Shown here in pieces: positions 46,199 through 55,484 of a DNA stretch of 64,000 nucleotides. Numbering within the stretch: the stretch's first letter is position 1; every line of letters starts with the position of its first letter. The notes below the pieces were generated by a model. The model did not search any database. It was not told the origin of the DNA and saw only the letters and a list, made by a program, of their open reading frames with translations. The DNA comes from Zopfochytrium polystomum (taxonomy: Eukaryota; Chytridiomycota; Chytridiomycetes; Chytridiales; Chytridiaceae), in contig JAIVFJ010000040.1 of the NCBI GenBank assembly GCA_025765615.1, positions 124,001 through 188,000 on the forward strand. Direction: 5' to 3'. The position numbers and the translations under genes were made by a program.

Positions 46199-47122
46199 AT
46201 GTCTGAACCAAACAACACCTTCCCCGATGCAACTGCCTTCCAAGCCTTGGTGGACCAATTACAAGCCCTTTCAAGACAGACACACCAACTTCAAGAACAA
46301 GTCCTTCACCAGCAGCACCAGCTTCAACAACAGCTTCACCAACAAGAACATCAAGCTCTTCCCCTGCCCCAAGTCAACCAAGCAAGAGAGCCCAAGGTTC
46401 CCAGCCCTGACAAGTTCACTGGGCTGGCCAAAGACCTCAGGAACTTTATGGCCACTGTGGAGAATGTCATCCTTCTCCAACCTTCAAGATTTCCCAGTGA
46501 GCAAGTCAAGGTTCTTTTCACAAGCACCCTCCTGTCTGGTCAAGCTCAATCATGGTACAGATCTCTCCCAAGCACACCCACCACCCTGCGAGAGCTCTGG
46601 GAGGGGCTGGAAGCTACCTTTGGTGACCCCTACGCATCTTGGACAGCAAGATCCAAGCTCAAGCATATCAAGCAAGGAAAGCAATCTTGTGTGGCCTACA
46701 CCAACCAATTCAAGCAACTAGCCAGAGACTCTGGATACAATGATGCAGCTCTGATGGAGCTGTACCATAATGGTCTCCATGAGTCCATCCAAGACATGCT
46801 CTCCCAGTCTCTGCACATCCCTGAGACCTTGGAAGAGTACATTCTCCTTGCCATCAAGATTGACAACAGACTCTACTCCAAGAGGCTGAAGCAAAGACAA
46901 GTAGGAACTACATCAAGACCTACCCCAGTCCCTCAAGCTCTTACAGTTCCTGAACCCATGCAAGTGGATGCAGTTGAGACACTTCCTAAGGGTCCTCTGA
47001 GCCAAGAGGAGAAAACAAGGAGGGCCCAGCAGGGACTGTGTTTCTACTGTGGCTCCAAGGAACACGCTGTCAAGGACTGCCCAAGGAAGAAGCACCCAAA
47101 CTCCCAGGTCCAGGCTCACTGA
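46199..47122 (+). CDS. Element B Gag
   Basis: 307 residues from ATG 46199, 41 bases after the LTR. A Gln/His-rich coiled-coil-like N-terminus (LQEQVLHQQHQLQQQLHQQ) precedes a Ty3-type capsid region (KFTGLAKDLRNFMATVE, WYRSLP, LRELWEGLEATFGDP). A C-terminal CCHC zinc knuckle CFYCGSKEHAVKDC follows. The frame is intact and overlaps the Pol-like frame by about 85 bases in the -1 frame, consistent with -1 frameshifting. Confidence 0.9.
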   Translation: MSEPNNTFPDATAFQALVDQLQALSRQTHQLQEQVLHQQHQLQQQLHQQEHQALPLPQVNQAREPKVPSPDKFTGLAKDLRNFMATVENVILLQPSRFPSEQVKVLFTSTLLSGQAQSWYRSLPSTPTTLRELWEGLEATFGDPYASWTARSKLKHIKQGKQSCVAYTNQFKQLARDSGYNDAALMELYHNGLHESIQDMLSQSLHIPETLEEYILLAIKIDNRLYSKRLKQRQVGTTSRPTPVPQALTVPEPMQVDAVETLPKGPLSQEEKTRRAQQGLCFYCGSKEHAVKDCPRKKHPNSQVQAH

Positions 47123-49347
47123 GGGGCAATTCCCTGGACCCTCCTCCAAGCAGCCCCTGTTTCATCACCACCACCACCACCACAAACACCTCAGATTCCA
47201 AGCCCCACCAACTCACCATGGATGTCAAGATTCAACTCTCACCCAAGTCAACCACCACAACCAAGGCCCTTATCGACTCTGGATCATCCTGCAACATCAT
47301 TGATGCCACCCTTGCCAAGTCTTGTGCCATTCCCACCATCAAGAAATCCACACCCCTCAAGATCCACTTTGCCAATCATGCTCTGTTCAAGGAAATCAGC
47401 CATGAAACCAAGCTAAACCTCCACATCCAAGACTTTCCACCATCCATGGTCAACCTGGAAGTATTGGATCTTGGCTCACCCACATTCTCTGTCATCCTGG
47501 GATTACCATGGCTGCAAGCCCAGAGCCCTGCCATTGATTGGGTCACTGGTCAAGTCCAACCTCCACCAATCGGAACAGTCACCCAAAACTCAAGTGAAGC
47601 CTCCAAGTCTCTTGCTCGCAAGTCCTTGATTCAAGATTCACAGCCAGCCAAGGCTCAAGTTCCACAGTTCACAGTTCACAGTCAAGATTCAAGTAGAGCT
47701 CATAGAGCTCACAGTCATGGCCAAGACTCTAGTTCACAGAACCCACAGTCAAAGATTCAAGTACCACAGTTCACAGTCCATATTCAAGATTCAAGTTCCA
47801 CAGCTCACAGTCTTTGCCAAGAACAGAACTCTCAGTCAAAGATTCAAGAATCACAGCTCCCAGTCAAGAATTCAAGCCCCACTGCTGATGAGCGCAGAAG
47901 GACAGACCTTGCACCTGAAGGGGGAGATGGTTTCACCCCACCATCCAAGACACACCGTTCATTGCTTCATGACAGTGTGTGGGCCCATGCAATTTCCAAG
48001 GACCCCAAGCCTCACAAGATTCAAATCAGCCAAGAAGAGGAAAAACTTGAGATACTCAAGACAAGGCATGATGCAGGAACAGCTGGACACCCAGGAGAGT
48101 ACAAGACATATGAGCTTGTTTCCAGAGACTTCTACTGGCCAGGCATGAGGAAGTTCATCAAGAACTATGTCAGCAGCTGTGAAACCTGTCAAAGAAACAA
48201 ATCCAGCAGACACAAGCCCTATGGACTTCTGGAGCCCCTCCCAATTGCCATCAGCCCTTGGTCATCAATATCCATGGACTTCATTGTGAAACTGCCCCCA
48301 TCCCATGGATTTGACTCTATCCTTGTTGTCATCTGCAGAAGGACAAAGTTGGCCCATTTCATCCCCTGCACTGAGACTATAGATGCACAAGGAACAGCGG
48401 ACCTGTTTTTGCAGCACATATTCAGGCTCCATGGGCTGCCTCAGTCAATCATCGGTGACAGAGGACCACAGCTCAGATCTCAATTTTGGAAAGCACTCAC
48501 AGCAGCCCTTGGAATCAAGTCTCAACTGTCAACTGCTTATCACCCTCAGACTGATGGACAAACAGAAAGAACAAACCAGACTCTGGAGCAGTATTTGAGG
48601 TGCTATGTCAGCTATCAACAGGATGATTGGCCCACCCTCCTTCCACTGGCAGAATTTGCTCTCAACAATTATCTCCACTCAAGCACCCAGCTATCTCCTT
48701 TCTTTGCAACCTATGGCTTCAATCCAAGAGGATATCTTCTGGGACAAGAGACCCTATCCAATGTCCAAGCTCCTGCTGTGGCTTCACACTTGCATAAGCT
48801 CAAGATCATCAGCACCTTCCTGGACTCCACCCTGAAGCAAGCCCAAGAAGATGCCTCAAGATTTGCCAACACTCACAGAATGGACCATGACCTTGCTGTG
48901 GGTCAGCAAGTTTGGCTTCTGAGGAAGAACTTGCAGACCAAAAGACCAAGTCCCAAGCTAGACAACCTCAAGTTGGGACCTTTCAAGATCTTGGAGCAAA
49001 TCAATCCAGTCACCTTCAAGCTGGATATCCCTGCATCCATGAAGATCCACCCAGTTTTCCATGTCAGCCTTTTGGAGAAGTTTGTGGCCAACTCCATTCC
49101 AGGCAGAGTTGTTCCTCCTCCTCCTCCAGTTGAGGTAGAAGGTGAAGAGGAGTTTGAGGTTGAGCAAATCTTGGATGCCAAGTGGTTTGGAAGGACACTC
49201 AAGTTCCTTGTCAAGTGGAAAGGTTACTCAGATGCTGACAACACCTGGGAACCTGAGTCAAACCTCACTCACTGCCAAGACCTTCTGCTCAAGTTCAAGA
49301 CCAGGTACCCCACCAAGTTGCAGAAGAGGCCTAAAAGGGGGAGATGA
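47038..49347 (+). CDS. Element B protease-integrase-chromodomain polyprotein (no RT/RNase H)
   Basis: One open frame of 769 codons ending at the 3' LTR boundary; translation presumably enters by frameshift from Gag. An aspartic protease (ALIDSGSSCNIID near 47265-47310; GLPWL) is followed by about 330 bases of Gln/Ser/His-rich imperfect tandem repeats (47600-47900). Integrase follows directly: HDAGTAGHPG...CETCQRNK zinc site, MDF, IGDRGPQ, HPQTDGQTER, then GPFKI, IHPVFHVSLL and a C-terminal chromodomain (VEQILDAKWF, FLVKWKGYSDADNTWEP). The roughly 1.5 kb that should encode reverse transcriptase and RNase H between protease and integrase is absent, with no frame disruption. Confidence 0.95.
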   Translation: MFLLWLQGTRCQGLPKEEAPKLPGPGSLRGNSLDPPPSSPCFITTTTTTNTSDSKPHQLTMDVKIQLSPKSTTTTKALIDSGSSCNIIDATLAKSCAIPTIKKSTPLKIHFANHALFKEISHETKLNLHIQDFPPSMVNLEVLDLGSPTFSVILGLPWLQAQSPAIDWVTGQVQPPPIGTVTQNSSEASKSLARKSLIQDSQPAKAQVPQFTVHSQDSSRAHRAHSHGQDSSSQNPQSKIQVPQFTVHIQDSSSTAHSLCQEQNSQSKIQESQLPVKNSSPTADERRRTDLAPEGGDGFTPPSKTHRSLLHDSVWAHAISKDPKPHKIQISQEEEKLEILKTRHDAGTAGHPGEYKTYELVSRDFYWPGMRKFIKNYVSSCETCQRNKSSRHKPYGLLEPLPIAISPWSSISMDFIVKLPPSHGFDSILVVICRRTKLAHFIPCTETIDAQGTADLFLQHIFRLHGLPQSIIGDRGPQLRSQFWKALTAALGIKSQLSTAYHPQTDGQTERTNQTLEQYLRCYVSYQQDDWPTLLPLAEFALNNYLHSSTQLSPFFATYGFNPRGYLLGQETLSNVQAPAVASHLHKLKIISTFLDSTLKQAQEDASRFANTHRMDHDLAVGQQVWLLRKNLQTKRPSPKLDNLKLGPFKILEQINPVTFKLDIPASMKIHPVFHVSLLEKFVANSIPGRVVPPPPPVEVEGEEEFEVEQILDAKWFGRTLKFLVKWKGYSDADNTWEPESNLTHCQDLLLKFKTRYPTKLQKRPKRGR
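47600..47900 (+). repeat. Imperfect tandem repeat replacing RT/RNase H in element B
   Basis: Repeated words CAAGATTCAAG, CCACAGTTCACAGT and AGCTCACAGTC recur with variable spacing. They encode Gln/Ser/Val/His-rich units such as IQVPQFTVHIQDSS, and a shorter unit VPQFTVHSQDSS, at the position where RT would lie. Confidence 0.75.
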
Positions 49348-49630
49348 TGTTATGAATCACCCTCTGGAGCCTTCTGGAACCTTCTAGAACATTCCTTCAT
49401 GGAACCTTGTGGAACCTTCTTTGCTTTCCTGACTTGTCTTGTTGTCATTGGTATCATTGGTATCATTGTATTACTAATTGCTCTTTCTGGAACTTTCTTT
49501 GAGTCTTGACAAGGAAGACTCTCAAAAGGTATAAAAGGGGGATGGGGGACCTGTCCCATCCCTCAAGTGAATTATTGTTTCCAATACAATCATCACTCCT
49601 CTCATTTCCTTGTCTGCCATGTTCCTGACA
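49348..49630 (+). repeat. 3' LTR of element B
   Basis: 283 bp, one base different from the 5' LTR, preceded by the purine tract AAAAGGGGGAGATGA (49333-49347) as polypurine tract and followed by gcagg. Confidence 0.95.
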
Positions 49631-50976
49631 GCAGGTGTGAGAGGTGCGAAACGGATGGTGGTTGTGGTGGACGACTGAGCCAAGGTGTGATTCGACTTTA
49701 CTTTCAAACGAGCTTTCATTGCATCAACTTCCATAGGATCTGAGACTTCTTCGATGCGAGGACGAGGAGGCGAGCGTCGTCGATGCTGGGGAACGTGAAC
49801 AGTAGCTGGCGTTTTACCCTTAGAAGACCAAATGATTTCGTCCAGCCGTTTGGCTTCTGCCTGGAGCTCCTGAAGATTGTCATCAATTTCGTTGAGTTCT
49901 GGTCGAGACTGGAGTTCGGTCTTCAGGCCTAGGAGATACAGGGTACAAGCAAGCTTCATAGACATGCTGTTTGCTGCTTCTCGTTGGATGGAGTAAAGGA
50001 TGCTGTTAAAACGATACGAAAAATCCTGCGCAGAAGTCTTCTGTCTGAGGTCCTTCAGAAGCGCGACAGCCTTGTTGTACGCTAAAGTTGACAGGAAGTT
50101 CGAATTGATCCAGTTTTGATATTCAGCCCATGTCATATTCGTTCGAGTTGCAAGTGAAAGGGTCTGCCAGAGTTGGTAAGCCTGTCCTGTAAGGCCGGTA
50201 CGAATCCATGAGACGAATGTCGGGTGCTTGCGGAAAATTGCAGGTTCGCCATCTGCACGAAATTCGTATAGCAAGCATTCCTCGTGGCAGTGCGAAAGAT
50301 ACTCTCCGACAGCTGTTTGGCATTCGTGTGACGGAAGCTTCAAGCACGAACCATCAAACGTTGGAGGCTTTGCAGAGGGCATTCGAAAACCAGGAAGTGG
50401 GGCGGGAGCCGTGGGTACCGGAGCTGCAACAGGCGGCGGAGGTGGCGGCGGTGCAGGCATGGCAGCTTGTGCACGAATCATCGCTTGCACGGCTGCTGCG
50501 ACGATAGCCTGCATTTGGACCTCCGAAAGTTCGACGTGGACGGGCGTTGGTTGTGATGAACCAGCTGTGGGAAGCGACGAGAGGCTGGTGACGGGGGCGT
50601 CGTCTTGATCCAACGACAATGAAGAGAGCGGCGGGAACTCGCTACGGTACGCCGAGAGGGTCGGAATAGTCACTGGAACTACGGGGGTCGCTGCAGTAGT
50701 CGGAGTTGGCGTGGTGTTAGCAGTGTTAACGAATGCAAAGGCCGATCCGCCCTGTGCAGATTGGTAGCCTGAGCTACTTCCTTCAGTTGTCTCTGGTGAA
50801 CGGGAACGAGATCTGTGCTGCTGGCGGTGTCGTGTCTGACGTTCGTGGCGTTGTGTACGGTGCGACTGAGCAGGCATCGAGGTCGACATCGCGGATCACG
50901 CGGATCGAGGATTGCGAGGTGGGAAGTCGGAGATAGATCTGGTACTGGAACGAACCAGCTATCCGCTGCTACCAAA

Positions 50977-51168
50977 TGTGAGGGAGCCACGACGGTGTGC
51001 GGCAGCGTCGCGAGGCGCGAAGGTCGGAATCCGCGGGAGCGAGTGGAGAAGTCGAAGTGGCGGAGCAGGCGCCGAGCGGGGCGGCGTCGAGCGACGCAAC
51101 GAACGAGAAAAATTCTTCTTATTGGTGGTTTTGTGACTTGCAGGAAAAACAAACGAAATTCCGTCACA
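50977..51168 (-). repeat. LTR of element A (5' LTR in element orientation)
   Basis: 192 bp, followed by target duplication atctt at 51169-51173. It ends 116 bp before the SNARE start codon. Confidence 0.95.
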
Positions 51169-51284
51169 ATCTTCCCCAAAGGTTTATATACGAACCCAAG
51201 AATTTCACCAAAAATAGCCAAAAAGGAAAAGGCAAAGAAAAAAAAAGGAAAAAGAGAACAGAAAAAAAAGAAAGAAAAGAAAAA

Positions 51285-52973
51285 ATGTCCTTTGGCGACT
51301 TTGACCGAGGCGCCGTGAACGCCGCAGCATCGGGCGGCGCAGGATCCATCCAGCGAAACAGGCTCAATGACGCCACCGCCCCTCCGCCGCCGCCCATCTT
51401 CCTCGGCCGCACGACCACCACCTCCTCCTCCTCGTCCTCGTCATCTTCGTCGTCCTCCTCCACCTCGTCTTCGTTCGCCTGTATGTAACAGTAAACAGCC
51501 CCGCCAGTCCAGTCGGTTGTGGTGCAGCTTGGTTGTGTCGCACTAGAGCGAAAGCCGGGGAGTGGCAAGGGGGCTCGGAGTTTGCTGGGACCACATCCGT
51601 TTTATTCGCCCAGTCGCGCGCTTTTTTGGAACATGGATCGCCTGTGCCTGCTTGCAGTCTTTTGCTCCACCTAGTCTCTTTTGCAACTAACTGGTTTCTC
51701 ACCTTCACTCTCTCTGCCTCGAACCTACCCACCCGCCGTTCCTCAGCATCAGGAGACGACTCGTCCCGGAAAGTTTGGGACCGGGCGTCCCACGCCGTCT
51801 TTCTGATCTCCAACAATGTCGCCACGATGCAAAAGCTGATCAGCCAGCTTGGAACGCCAAAGGATACGCCAGACATCCGGCATCGCTTGTGAGTGTTGTC
51901 AAAGAACTGCTTGCTGATCATTTGCTTCTTGGCGCGGGGGATTTTTTTCGGGGCGCAAAGGAGAATCGTTTTGTTGGAAGATCGTGGGCGACACACTGAT
52001 ACCCCGATGCCTCAACCATCAGGCAAACGCTCACGGAAGACACTCGGGGCATGATAAAGCAGACGAGCTCCGATCTGAAGCAGCTGGGCGGCTCGTCGAG
52101 CTCGTCTCAGTTCGAAGAGGTTTGTTGGCCGTGCCCCATCTCCCAAGCAGGATCGTGGATCGTAACTCCCGTCTCTCGCCCTTTGATTCCAGCGCCAACG
52201 AAAAATTGCGCAGCAGAAGCTCCAAAAAGACTTTGAGGACGTCCTCAACAGATTCCAGTCCGTGTCAAAGCTTGCTGCCTCGAAGTCTCGGGAATACGTT
52301 TACAAAGCAAGAGTCCAGCAGCAACTGCAGTTGCGTTATTTCCTGGCCTCCCCGCCGTTTTTTTTTTCTTCTCTTCCTACTTTCCAAAGAAATTGCTGAT
52401 ATTGTTTTTCATTTCTTTTTCATCCGCTCCGCCACTTTCTTCAGCGAGGAAGAGGAACACTCGAGCGAGTCCCAATCCCTTCTCCAGTCCTCGCAGCGCG
52501 TCGAACAGTTGCAAATTTTGGACAATGAAATCGATTACAACGAAGCACTGATTCAGGAGCGGGAAGAAGATCTTCAGAATATTGAGCGCTCCATCATCGA
52601 AGTGAATGAAATCTTCAGAGACCTGGGGACGCTTGTTCATGAGCAGCAGCCCTCGTTAGGTATATATGCTAAAATTTGTCCGCCCGTATCTGTTTGCAAG
52701 CGGCTTTGTGACAACGCATTTCTGCAGACATGGTGGTGTCCAACGTGGACGAGGTTGCAATCAACATGGAAGCAGCAACGGGAGAACTTCGCACTGCCGC
52801 GCGTTACCAAAAGTTGTCTCGGGACAAGTTGTGCTGTCTGTACATTTTCCTGGGCGTGGTCGCCACTGTTGTACTGGTGGTGAGTTGGGACGTCTCCTTT
52901 GTTTGAGACGGTAACTCTTTGAGCTCATGAACTCGCTTTGCGCCGCCCTTACCCCCAGGTTATCATAAGTTGA
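51285..52973 (+). CDS. Qa-SNARE, endosomal syntaxin (Pep12/syntaxin-7 type)
   Basis: Seven exons: 51285-51480, 51747-51888, 52023-52119, 52193-52329, 52445-52659, 52728-52879 and 52959-52973 (317 residues, phases consistent). The Ser/Thr-rich N-terminus leads to an Habc helical region (KVWDRASHAVFLISNNVATMQKLI; RQRKIAQQKLQKDFEDVLNRF). The SNARE motif is IQEREEDLQNIERSIIEVNEIFRDLGTLVHEQ, then VSNVDEVAINMEAA. A C-terminal anchor LCCLYIFLGVVATVVLVVVIIS ends the protein. The LGTLVHEQ segment fits Qa-SNAREs with a central Gln, pointing to endosome/vacuole fusion. The last exon encodes only VIIS and the stop. An LTR of element A lies immediately upstream, so part of the original promoter is displaced by 9.2 kb. 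Confidence 0.9.
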
Positions 52974-53552
52974 GCCCTCAAAATGTGATCTGGCCATCCT
53001 TCTGTGCCCCCCCGCCCCTTGACTAAAGGAAACTGAGAACAAGCGTATGGGACTTTTATGGCCTCTTGGGCGCCGTCCATCAAAGTTGTTTTTTTTTTTT
53101 TTTTTTTGTTCGTGATTTTTTTTTCTTCCCCCGTGCCTTGGTTTGGTATTTTTTTGGTCGCAGCAGCAGCTCGAGCGTAGCGTTTCGGCCCGCCCGTTCG
53201 AATCCTTCCCCCAAACCCCCGGCTCGCTCTCTCTTTGCTACAGTTTGCATATAGTTTCTATTTTGTTTTAATTTTTTTTTTCGCTCGATCGCTGCTGCTC
53301 GTGATTGTTCCGCCTGTCGTGCTTTCTGGCGTCCCATGTAGATTGCAAGGCGAGGAGGTGCGTGGGGCTAAGGGCGATTTTCTCGCGACGGCCTCATGGG
53401 ATTGGTAGCAAGCGGGCGTTAACCTACACACACACGCGCAAAAATGGTATTCAAAAGCAAACGCAAAGATCGAAATCGTTTTTTTTTTTTTATATTTCGT
53501 TTGGTTCCAATCATAAATATCGAGCGATCAGATCAACAAAAAAGTCGCACAA
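52974..53552. other. Intergenic: SNARE 3' flank and PRO1 promoter
   Basis: T tracts at 53090-53107 and 53480-53491; nothing else recognised. Confidence 0.6.
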
Positions 53553-55311
53553 ATGGCCTCCAACAACAACAACAGCACCACCACCACCGCAAAGCTGAAA
53601 TCGTCGAAGCTAACCATTGTCATCAAGTGAGTGTGTGAGTGCACACTACGCGGCAGGCGGGCGGCAGACTGTCCATGCCTCCTCGTCTACTGCTTGCCAC
53701 CTCCCTCCTCCCCTTGCCCCGCTAACTCTCCCTTCAGGCTGGGAACATCGTCAATATGCGACGAAAAAACCCTCTTCCCCAAACTGTCCAACCTATCCCT
53801 GCTCGTCGAAGTCGTCTTCAAGCTGCGTAACCTGGGCCACGCCGTCGTGATCGTCAGCAGCGGCGCCGTCGGCGTCGGCCTGAAGCGCCTCAACCTCGAG
53901 CGGCGCCCAAAGCACCTCGCGCAAGTCCAGGTATAACGCAGGAGGCGCGAAAACTAAGGACCAGCATCATGCTCCTAACGAAAAAAAAACTTCCCTGCCC
54001 CGTCTCGGCGCTTTTTTTTTCGCAAATGATCAAGGCCGTTGCGGCAGTGGGTCAAGGCCGCCTTATGGCACTCTACGACGACCTGTTTGGTCGGTTCGAC
54101 ATTCCTATCGCCCAAGTCCTTATCACTCGCGAGAACATGGCAGAGGCAGGCCACACCCCCCGTCCTTCCCTGGTTCGCTTGCTGATCACGCTCCCTCTCC
54201 ATTTGTCTGTGTTTTTCCACAGCGATCACAATACCTGAATGCGTGCAACACGTTCCGCGAACTCTTGCAAATGAACGTTGTTCCGATCGTAAACGAAAAC
54301 GACACCATATCGCACGCCCAAATCAGGTTCGGCGACAACGACACCCTCAGCGCCATCACCGCGGGAATGGTCAACGCGGATTACCTCTTTCTCTGCACAG
54401 ACGTCGAGGCCTTGTACACTGACAACCCGAGGACGAATCCCGCCGCGAAGCGCGTTCGCGTCGTGCACGACGTGGAGAAGCTGAAGGCGGAAGGTGGGGT
54501 GGCTTTCTTTCGCCTGTCTCCAAACTGAATCCCTCCCATGGTATCGGCCTCGCGCGTATCAGCCTCACTTACGTGGTGATTCTAACGTTTGCTTCCAGTC
54601 ACGGTCTCATCGCCAGGATCCGCACTGGGCACGGGCGGGATGGTGACGAAGCTGATCGCCGCCGACCTCGCGACCGCAGCGGGCTGCGCCATGTTCATCA
54701 CGATCGGCTCCAACCCGCAGCGCATCATCGCCCTCATCGACGAAATCGCCGCGCACGAAAAGCGCAACGACGGCTGCGAGTACGAGCCGTCGGTCGGGAC
54801 GCTGTTCCTCGCAAAGGCCAAGCCGATGGTGGACCGCAAGTGGTGGATCCTGCACGGGCTCGCGACGCACGGGGTGATCTACGTCGACGCGGGGGCGACG
54901 GCGGCCATCACGCGCGACAGCCGCAGCTCGCTGTTCGCGGCGGGGATCGTCGGGGTGGCGGGCAGCTTCAACCCGGATCAGAGCGTGCGGATCGTAACGG
55001 TGGTGCGCAAGGAGGCGGTGGCGGAGGACGAAGGGTCTGCCAACCGCGCCGAGGCGATGGCCGCCGACGACCCGAGGCTGTGGGAGTCGGAGGCGGAGGT
55101 GGCCGCGCGGTGGAAGGGCCAAGTCGTCGAGATCGGCAAGGGCATCGTGAGCTACGGGGCGCTCGAGATCTTACGGGTGCGCGGGTGTCGCAGCAGCGAG
55201 ATACAGGAGGTGCTGGGGTACGTGGACTCGGACTGCATTGTCCACCGGAATAGCCTGAGCGTGACACACACGCTTGGGAGAGACGAGCATGTAGTGTGGA
55301 GGCGAAAGTGA
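53553..55311 (+). CDS. PRO1: Glutamate 5-kinase with C-terminal PUA domain
   Basis: Five exons: 53553-53626, 53738-53930, 54035-54145, 54223-54493 and 54599-55311 (453 residues). Catalyses ATP-dependent phosphorylation of glutamate to gamma-glutamyl phosphate, the first step of proline synthesis in the cytosol. Signatures: [45 protein letters not shown] and GTGGMVTK of the amino-acid kinase fold. A PUA domain follows ([22 protein letters not shown], then [12 protein letters not shown]). Intron 3 is odd: family alignment joins MAE directly to RSQYLNAC, which needs a GC donor (GAG|GCAGGC). A GT donor at 54173 (GTTCGC) would add ten residues instead. No fused glutamyl-phosphate reductase is present, as in fungi rather than animals or plants. 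Confidence 0.95.
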
Positions 55312-55373
55312 AAGGGGGGGGGGGCAGTCGCTGCTGCACGACAATTGTTCGAATACTGCCATCCAGTCGAGTT

Positions 55374-55409
<36 letters not shown>

Positions 55410-55484
55410 TTTTTTTCTTTCCAGCCAGCCAAATTTTTTGTGTTTTTCTTCTGTGTTATTATTTCTGGGCGTTCGCCATATTTC
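55312..55484. other. Short intergenic spacer with (TTTC)n
   Basis: G9 run at 55314-55323, then a TTTC tetranucleotide array at 55372-55422. Genes PRO1-like and WDR89-like are only 173 bp apart in the same direction. Confidence 0.7.

Larger units (their letters stand above)
45876..49630 (+). mobile_element. Non-autonomous chromodomain retrotransposon B lacking RT and RNase H
   Basis: 3,755 bp, inserted in gag of element A in the opposite orientation. LTRs of 283 bp (45876-46158 and 49348-49630) differ at one base by eye (T versus C about 33 bases in) and are flanked by gcagg. It encodes Gag and a Pol-like frame with protease, integrase and chromodomain, but no polymerase or RNase H sequence. 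Its primer site is complementary to its own LTR rather than to a tRNA. Near-identical LTRs and intact frames indicate recent transposition, presumably with RT supplied in trans. Confidence 0.95.
45711..50889 (-). pseudogene. Element A Gag, split by insertion of element B
   Basis: Gag starts at ATG 50889 and runs to 49631, then resumes at 45875 and ends at TAG 45711-45713. The frame is continuous across the insertion site if B and one copy of the 5-bp target duplication are ignored. The first part has an Arg/Ser/Thr/Pro-rich N-terminus and a capsid-like helical region (PTFDG, WQTLSLATRTNMTWAEYQNWI, SYRFNSILYS). The second part carries a CCHC zinc knuckle (CTFCRAHNHTIEKC). In this copy translation from the native start would run into B's LTR and stop at 49522. 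Confidence 0.9.
41958..51168 (-). mobile_element. Ty3-type LTR retrotransposon A (minus strand), interrupted by element B
   Basis: Two 192-bp LTRs (41958-42149 and 50977-51168) start TG and end CA and look identical. Five-base duplications atctt flank the element at 41953-41957 and 51169-51173. Inside on the minus strand, the primer-binding site just after the 5' LTR (right end) reads TGGTAGCAGCGG, the complement of a tRNA 3' end ending in CTACCA, compatible with initiator tRNA-Met. A G8 polypurine run precedes the 3' LTR (C run at 42149-42158). Gag is followed by an overlapping Pol in protease-RT-RNase H-integrase order, which is Ty3 order. Element B has landed in gag, so A is broken in this copy. 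Confidence 0.95.
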
